This document shows, piece by piece, positions 59,774 through 64,000 of a DNA stretch of 64,000 nt; the first letter of the stretch is position 1; every line of letters begins with the position of its first letter. Source of the stretch: Neoroseomonas oryzicola (GTDB taxonomy: Bacteria; Pseudomonadota; Alphaproteobacteria; Acetobacterales; Acetobacteraceae); the NCBI RefSeq assembly GCF_012163135.1, contig NZ_JAAVUP010000010.1, positions 1 through 64,000 on the forward strand, given 5' to 3'. A model generated the notes under the pieces. It was not told the origin of the DNA. It saw only the letters and a list, made by a program, of their open reading frames with translations, and did not search any database. The translations under genes were made by a program, and so were the position numbers.

Positions 59774-60046
59774 ATGGCCCATGACACCGACCCCCCCGCC
59801 GAGGACGTCATCATCACGCTGCGCCCGGCCGCCGGCGGGGCCAGCACGATCGAGATCGACCGCCTCAGCGACGGCTCCTACCGCGCGACCCACCGGGCCG
59901 GACTCGGCTCGCTCGAGCTCTGCCGCACCGCCGACCTCGAGCGCCTGCTGCGCCAGTTGAACGAGGCCATGCTGACCGGCACGCCCAGCAGCTACGTCGC
60001 CGCCGTGCGGAACCTGCACGCCTCGGAACTCGCCAGGACGGCCTGA
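59774..60046 (+). CDS. Small hypothetical protein
   Basis: Protein of 90 aa, acidic, without signal peptide or membrane segment. The first half is beta-like (EDVIITLRPAAGGASTIEIDRLSDGSYRATH) and the second half helical (ADLERLLRQLNEAMLTGTPSSYVAAVRNLHA). GGAAGGA lies ten bases before the ATG; the open frame extends further upstream without an RBS. It is convergent with gpsA, 7 bases apart. No family recognised. Confidence 0.6.
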   Translation: MAHDTDPPAEDVIITLRPAAGGASTIEIDRLSDGSYRATHRAGLGSLELCRTADLERLLRQLNEAMLTGTPSSYVAAVRNLHASELARTA

Positions 60047-60053
60047 ACCGCGC

Positions 60054-61031
60054 CTATTCCGCCCGCTGCGGCCGAGCCATCAGCCGCGCCATCGCCTCGG
60101 CGACCGTGATGCGGTCCGCGACCAAGTCCGCGACCGCCGCGCAGATCGGCAATTCCACCCCGACACCCGCCGCCCGTGCGACGATCGCCGGCGCCGTTGC
60201 CACGCCCTCCGTCACGCCGGCGCGCTTGGCGAGGACCTCGGCCATCCGCTCCCCACGCCCCAGCGCGACGCCGAGCGAGGTGTTGCGGCTGCCCATGCCG
60301 GAGGAGGTCAGCACCAGGTCGCCCATGCCGGTCAGCCCCGCCGCGGTCTCCGCACGGCCGCCGAGCCCCACCGCAAGGCGCGACAATTCCGCGAGGCCGC
60401 GCGTCACCAGCGCCGCGCGCGCATTCTCCCCAAGGCCCGCCCCGATCACGGCACCCGCCGCGATGGCGATGACGTTCTTCGCCGCCCCGCCGACCTGCGC
60501 GCCGACCGGGTCCTCGCCCGCATAGAGCCGGAAGGCCGGGGAGCCGAGCAGCGCCAGCCCGGCCTCCCGCAGCCCGGCATCTGCCGCCGCCACCACCGCG
60601 GCGGCCGGCAGGCCGCGCGCGACCTCATGCGCGAAGTTCGGCCCCGACAGCACGCCGGCCGTCGCCCCGGGCCGCACCGCCGCCACCACCTCGAGCGGCA
60701 GGCGCAGCGTCGACGCCTCCACGCCCTTCGCACAGACGAGCATCGGTGCGTCGAAGGCAGGCAGGCCAGCCAGCACCCGGCCGAGCGCCTGCGCCGGCAC
60801 CACCATCAGCACCAGGGCGGCGCCGGACAGCGCCTCCCCGGCGTCCGACGTGACGCGCAGCGCGTCGGGCAGAGGCGCTCCAGGGAGGTAGCGGGCGTTC
60901 TCGCGCGCTGCAGCGATCTCGGCCGCGCGGTCAGGGTCGCGGGCCCAGAGGACAGCGTCACGACCCGCGCGCACGGCCTGCACGGCCAGCGCGGTTCCCC
61001 AGGCACCGGCACCAAGGACGGCGATCTTCAT
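60054..61031 (-). CDS. gpsA: Glycerol-3-phosphate dehydrogenase [NAD(P)+] GpsA
   Basis: Cytoplasmic enzyme (325 aa) that makes sn-glycerol-3-phosphate for phospholipid synthesis. NAD(P) motif VLGAGAWGTALAVQA (residues 5-19), LSGPNFAHEVARGLPAA, the catalytic-lysine region GAAKNVIAIAAG and GMGDLVLTSSG are all present. It lies 82 bases downstream of rlmJ on the same strand. A strong hairpin partly covers its RBS region. Confidence 0.96.
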   Translation of the reverse strand: MKIAVLGAGAWGTALAVQAVRAGRDAVLWARDPDRAAEIAAARENARYLPGAPLPDALRVTSDAGEALSGAALVLMVVPAQALGRVLAGLPAFDAPMLVCAKGVEASTLRLPLEVVAAVRPGATAGVLSGPNFAHEVARGLPAAAVVAAADAGLREAGLALLGSPAFRLYAGEDPVGAQVGGAAKNVIAIAAGAVIGAGLGENARAALVTRGLAELSRLAVGLGGRAETAAGLTGMGDLVLTSSGMGSRNTSLGVALGRGERMAEVLAKRAGVTEGVATAPAIVARAAGVGVELPICAAVADLVADRITVAEAMARLMARPQRAE

Positions 61032-61041
61032 GCGACGTTCC

Positions 61042-61066
61042 CCGGGGGAGGATGAACCTCCCCCGG
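61042..61066 (-). terminator. Strong hairpin between rlmJ and gpsA
   Basis: A perfect 10-bp stem (61042-61051/61057-61066) with a 5-base loop ends 10 bases before the gpsA ATG. No T run follows. It lies where the gpsA ribosome-binding site starts (GGGGAA), so it could either stabilise the rlmJ 3' end or limit gpsA initiation. Confidence 0.5.
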
Positions 61067-61113
61067 CCCCCCTCCCTTCTCTGCGACTCCGCCCTCGCTC
61101 ACGGGCACGGCCC

Positions 61114-61938
61114 TCATTCCGGAACGATCCGGGTCACGGAAACGCCAGCGCCGGGCTCGGTCTCCAGGGCCGCCAGCAGGGCGGACAGGATCTCGGCGGC
61201 CGCCGGCTCGAAACCATAGGGCGGGTTCACGACCAGGAGTCCGCTGCCGTTCAGGCGGCGCGGATCGGTCGGCTCGCGCAGCCACATCTCGGCCGCCACG
61301 ACGTCGCGAACCGGGGAGGCCCGCAGGGCATCATGGAAGTCGCGCACCGGCGCGCGGTGCTTCACCGGATACCAGGCGGCGAGGATGCCGGCGCGGAACC
61401 GATGGTTCAGACCCATGATGGCCTCGGCCAGGCGCGCGAACTCGTCCTCCTGCTCGAAGGGCGGATCCATCAGCACCAGGCCGCGCCGCTCGGGGAAGGG
61501 CGTCAGGGCGCGAATCGCCTCCCACGCATCGCGCCGGTGCACCGCCACCTGCCGGTCGCGCGCGAAATGCGCCCGCAGCGCCGCATGGTCCTCGGGGTGC
61601 AGCTCGCAGCAGGCGAGGCGATCCTGCGGCCGCAGTGCGGCGCGGATCAGCGCCGGCGAACCCGGATACCGCGCCGGAAACCCCTGTTCCCGAAGCGCCG
61701 CGACGAAGGGCAGGAGCGGCCCCTCGGTGACGCCCGCGAGGCGCAGCGCGCCGCGCGCGGCTTCTCCCGTCCGCGCCGCCTCCTCCGCCGAGAGGTCGTA
61801 GATCCCCCGTCCGGCATGGGTGTCGAGCACGGCGAAGGGCGCCGCCTTGCGCTTCAGCGCGTCGAGGATCGGCAGCAGCAGCGCGTGCTTCAGGCAATCC
61901 GCGTGGTTGCCGGCATGGAAGGCGTGGCGGTAGTTCAT
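61114..61938 (-). CDS. rlmJ: 23S rRNA (adenine(2030)-N6)-methyltransferase RlmJ
   Basis: SAM-dependent rRNA methylase (274 aa) that modifies A2030 in 23S rRNA. The N-terminal MNYRHAFHAGNHADCLKHALL is characteristic. The catalytic motif is DPPF (LVLMDPPFEQEDEFARL), followed by WYPVKHRAPVRDF. The length compares with 280 aa in E. coli. The ATG at 61936-61938 begins exactly at the family N-terminus, although the frame is open upstream. Confidence 0.95.
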   Translation of the reverse strand: MNYRHAFHAGNHADCLKHALLLPILDALKRKAAPFAVLDTHAGRGIYDLSAEEAARTGEAARGALRLAGVTEGPLLPFVAALREQGFPARYPGSPALIRAALRPQDRLACCELHPEDHAALRAHFARDRQVAVHRRDAWEAIRALTPFPERRGLVLMDPPFEQEDEFARLAEAIMGLNHRFRAGILAAWYPVKHRAPVRDFHDALRASPVRDVVAAEMWLREPTDPRRLNGSGLLVVNPPYGFEPAAAEILSALLAALETEPGAGVSVTRIVPE

Positions 61939-62020
61939 CGCGCCGCGGTCATCGCGCGATGCGCCGCCCGGCGCAACCGCGCCGCTCGACCGCGGCCGGC
62001 CGCGATGCGAGCCTCGCCCG

Positions 62021-63136
62021 ATGAATCGCCGGACTCTCCTCGCCGCGACGCTCCTGCCGCTCCCCGGGATCGCCGGGGCGACGACGCGGCTTGCGGCACC
62101 CTTCGACGTCGCCGCCATCCGGGCCGCCGCCGCACGCCCGGCCCGCACGCGCGCCTGCACCGCGCCGCCGGCCCCGGTCACGACCCTGCAGAGCGAGCCC
62201 TTCTACACCGATGCCCGCTTCTCAGTGCCCGACCCGGCGCGGCTCGCGGCCGACACCGCGGCGACGCGCCCGCTGCGCCTCTTCCTCGACGCCGCGCAGC
62301 GCGGCGCGGAGGATTGGCTGCGCGCCGCGCCGCCCGACGCCGCCGCGTGCGGCCTCGACGCCCTGGACGCCTGGGCACAGGCCGGCGCGCTGCTCGGCGC
62401 CTTCAACCGCCAGGCCGGCTATCACCGCAAATGGACGCTCGCCGGCGCCGCGTCGGCCTTCCTCGCCATCCGCGACGCGCCGGGCCTCGACCCCGCCGCG
62501 ACGGCGCGCGTCGCCGCCTGGCTCGCCGCCGTCGCGCGGCGGGTGCAGCCGGACTACGACCGCATCCCGCCGGCGGGCGCGATGGCGCATTCCTCGCTCA
62601 ACAACCATGCCACCTGGGCCGGCTTCGCCGTCGCCGCGGCCGGCGCCGCCGCGGGCGACCGCGCGCTGCTCGACTGGGGCGTCGCGCGCCTTGCACTCAC
62701 CCTCGACCAAATCGACGCCGCCGGCGCGCTGCCGCAGGAACGCGCGCGCGGACGCATGGCGCTGCACTACCACCTGTTCGCGCTGCAGGCGCTCGCGCCG
62801 CTGCTGCGCCTCGCGGAGGCGAACGGCCATGTGCTGTCGCGCCAGCAGGACGCGGCCCTGGCGCGTCTCGTCGCGCTCGTCGCGGCATCGATCGCCGATC
62901 CCGGCCGCATGGGCGCGCTCGCCGGCGTGCCGCAGGGGCATCTCACCGAGGATCCGCGCTTCGACGAGACGACGCGCTACGCCCGCGACGCCCATGGGCT
63001 CGAGGTGCTGCAGGGGCGCCGCGCCGATCCCGCGCTCGAACCGCTGCTCGCACCGCGCCGCCCGTTCCGCCAATCCTGGATGGGCGGCGATGTCACGCTG
63101 CTGTGGGGTCCGCGCCAGCCGCCCTCGGCCAGATGA
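62021..63136 (+). CDS. Alginate lyase family protein (PL5, AlgL-like)
   Basis: Periplasmic polysaccharide lyase-like protein (371 aa). The signal peptide (MNRRTLLAATLLPLPGIAGA) is followed by an all-alpha toroid-type sequence. The PL5 active-site set is present: N195 and H196 (LNNHATWAGF), R243 (ERARGRMALHYH) and Y250, each four positions later than the residues I recall for Sphingomonas A1-III. No alginate biosynthesis genes are nearby, so it may degrade environmental alginate or another polyuronate. It is divergent from rlmJ and followed by uvrB after 45 bases. Confidence 0.82.
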   Translation: MNRRTLLAATLLPLPGIAGATTRLAAPFDVAAIRAAAARPARTRACTAPPAPVTTLQSEPFYTDARFSVPDPARLAADTAATRPLRLFLDAAQRGAEDWLRAAPPDAAACGLDALDAWAQAGALLGAFNRQAGYHRKWTLAGAASAFLAIRDAPGLDPAATARVAAWLAAVARRVQPDYDRIPPAGAMAHSSLNNHATWAGFAVAAAGAAAGDRALLDWGVARLALTLDQIDAAGALPQERARGRMALHYHLFALQALAPLLRLAEANGHVLSRQQDAALARLVALVAASIADPGRMGALAGVPQGHLTEDPRFDETTRYARDAHGLEVLQGRRADPALEPLLAPRRPFRQSWMGGDVTLLWGPRQPPSAR

Positions 63137-63181
63137 TCCGAAGCGGTGGCAACCGGGCCCGTTCGGGACCATCTTCCGCCC

Positions 63182-64000
63182 ATGAACCTGATCGCCCCCG
63201 GCCCCGTCCTGTTCATGCCGCAGAAGCGCCCGGCCCCCGCGCCGGAGCGCCCGCTCAAGGTCGTCTCCCCCTTCGAGCCGAATGGCGACCAGCCGCAGGC
63301 GATCCGAGAGCTCGCGGCCGGGCTGGAACAGGGTGATCGCGACCAGGTCCTGCTGGGTGTGACCGGCTCCGGCAAGACCTTCACCATGGCCAAGGTGATC
63401 GAGCACCTGCAGCGCCCGGCGCTGGTCCTCGCGCCCAACAAGACCCTGGCGGCGCAGCTCTATGGCGAGATGAAGTCCTTCTTCCCCGACAACGCGGTGG
63501 AATACTTCGTCAGCTACTACGACTACTTCCAGCCCGAGGCCTACGTCCCGCGCACGGACACCTATATCGAGAAGGATTCCCAGATCAACGAGCAGATCGA
63601 CCGCATGCGGCATTCCGCGACGCAGGCGCTGCTCGAACGCAACGACGTGGTTATCGTCGCCTCGGTGTCGTGCATCTACGGCATCGGGTCGGTCGAGACC
63701 TATTCCCGCATGGTCGTGAAGCTCGAACGCGGCGGGCGGATCGACCGCGACGCGCTGGTGAAGGGCCTGGTGGAGCAGCAATACCGCCGCAACGACGCCT
63801 TCTTCGCCCGCGGCACCTTCCGCGTGCGCGGGGAGAGCGTGGACATCTGGCCCTCGCACCTCGACGACCGCGCCTGGCGCGTCTCGCTCTTCGGGGACGA
63901 GATCGACGGCATCCGCGAATTCGACCCGCTGACCGGCGAGGTCACCGGCGAGATGGAACGCATCGCCGTCTACGCCAACAGCCACTACGTCACGCCGCGC
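63182..64000 (+). CDS. uvrB: Excinuclease ABC subunit B (UvrB), 5' part only
   Basis: The first 273 codons of uvrB are present and open to the window end, so the gene is cut by the boundary, not broken. UvrB verifies DNA damage in nucleotide excision repair. Walker A GVTGSGKT is at residues 59-66 and the damage-probing beta-hairpin [21 protein letters not shown] at 112-132. [16 protein letters not shown] follows. The leader ([25 protein letters not shown]) is a short alphaproteobacterial extension. No strong RBS is visible. Confidence 0.95.
   Translation, partial: MNLIAPGPVLFMPQKRPAPAPERPLKVVSPFEPNGDQPQAIRELAAGLEQGDRDQVLLGVTGSGKTFTMAKVIEHLQRPALVLAPNKTLAAQLYGEMKSFFPDNAVEYFVSYYDYFQPEAYVPRTDTYIEKDSQINEQIDRMRHSATQALLERNDVVIVASVSCIYGIGSVETYSRMVVKLERGGRIDRDALVKGLVEQQYRRNDAFFARGTFRVRGESVDIWPSHLDDRAWRVSLFGDEIDGIREFDPLTGEVTGEMERIAVYANSHYVTPR

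Noticed and set aside
63137-63985. Minus-strand frame at the window end
   Set aside because: Antisense to uvrB, whose helicase motifs are unmistakable.

Overview
The window is about 70% G+C and reads as chromosomal DNA of an alphaproteobacterium, most likely Acetobacteraceae (Roseomonas-like). That placement is an inference from three traits: several orphan tripartite-tricarboxylate (Bug) binding proteins, a SUV3-like helicase / S4 protein / FdxA / CarD neighbourhood, and an R. etli-type asparaginase. No phage, transposase, CRISPR array, tRNA or rRNA was seen. Most genes are packed with 1-4 base overlaps, and GTG or TTG starts are common.

Layout. 1-5600: urea ABC transporter urtABCDE on the minus strand, with a good sigma54 promoter match in front of urtA. 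5700-11105: minus-strand GMC oxidoreductase, Bug protein, DUF1345 membrane protein, Thr/Ser dehydratase and FAD amine oxidase. 11263-16396: plus-strand sugar-type ABC importer (binding protein, two permeases, ATPase) plus an SDR, behind a 19-bp palindrome. 16400-20360: asparaginase and glycosyltransferase, an SDR, then the tail of an ethanolamine ammonia-lyase operon (eutB-eutC-arfB-SRPBCC) reaching 22452. 22529-26135: divergent plus-strand two-subunit TPP decarboxylase of the sulfopyruvate type, a 2-hydroxyacid dehydrogenase and a MmgE/PrpD protein.

26180-33530: small proteins, a cold-shock protein, two more Bug proteins, gamma-glutamyltransferase, enoyl-CoA hydratase, CoA-transferase and a chlorite-dismutase-family protein. 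33612-36292: D-tartrate dehydratase, methyltransferase and a MipA/OmpV outer membrane protein. 36299-40115: FecBCD-type metal ABC importer next to a PCu(A)C copper chaperone and a DUF2946 protein. 40181-46322: thpR, tesA, ybbA, ybbP, a duplicated-domain lipoprotein and a Bax-inhibitor-1 protein.

46467-51529: carD (with a long histone-H1-like N-terminal region), fdxA, an S4 protein and the SUV3-like helicase. 51590-54875: HcaT-like MFS transporter, a cadherin-like repeat protein behind clustered TTCGCGC/GCGCGAA palindromes, and rnk. 54885-64000: small lipoprotein, acnA, ccmAB, an unknown 90-residue protein, gpsA, rlmJ, a PL5 alginate-lyase-like protein and the first 273 codons of uvrB, which runs off the window.

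The most unusual items are a two-hairpin repeat found just downstream of stop codons at several loci, the CarD/H1-like protein, the decarboxylase-dehydrogenase-PrpD cluster, and the palindrome cluster upstream of the cadherin-like protein.
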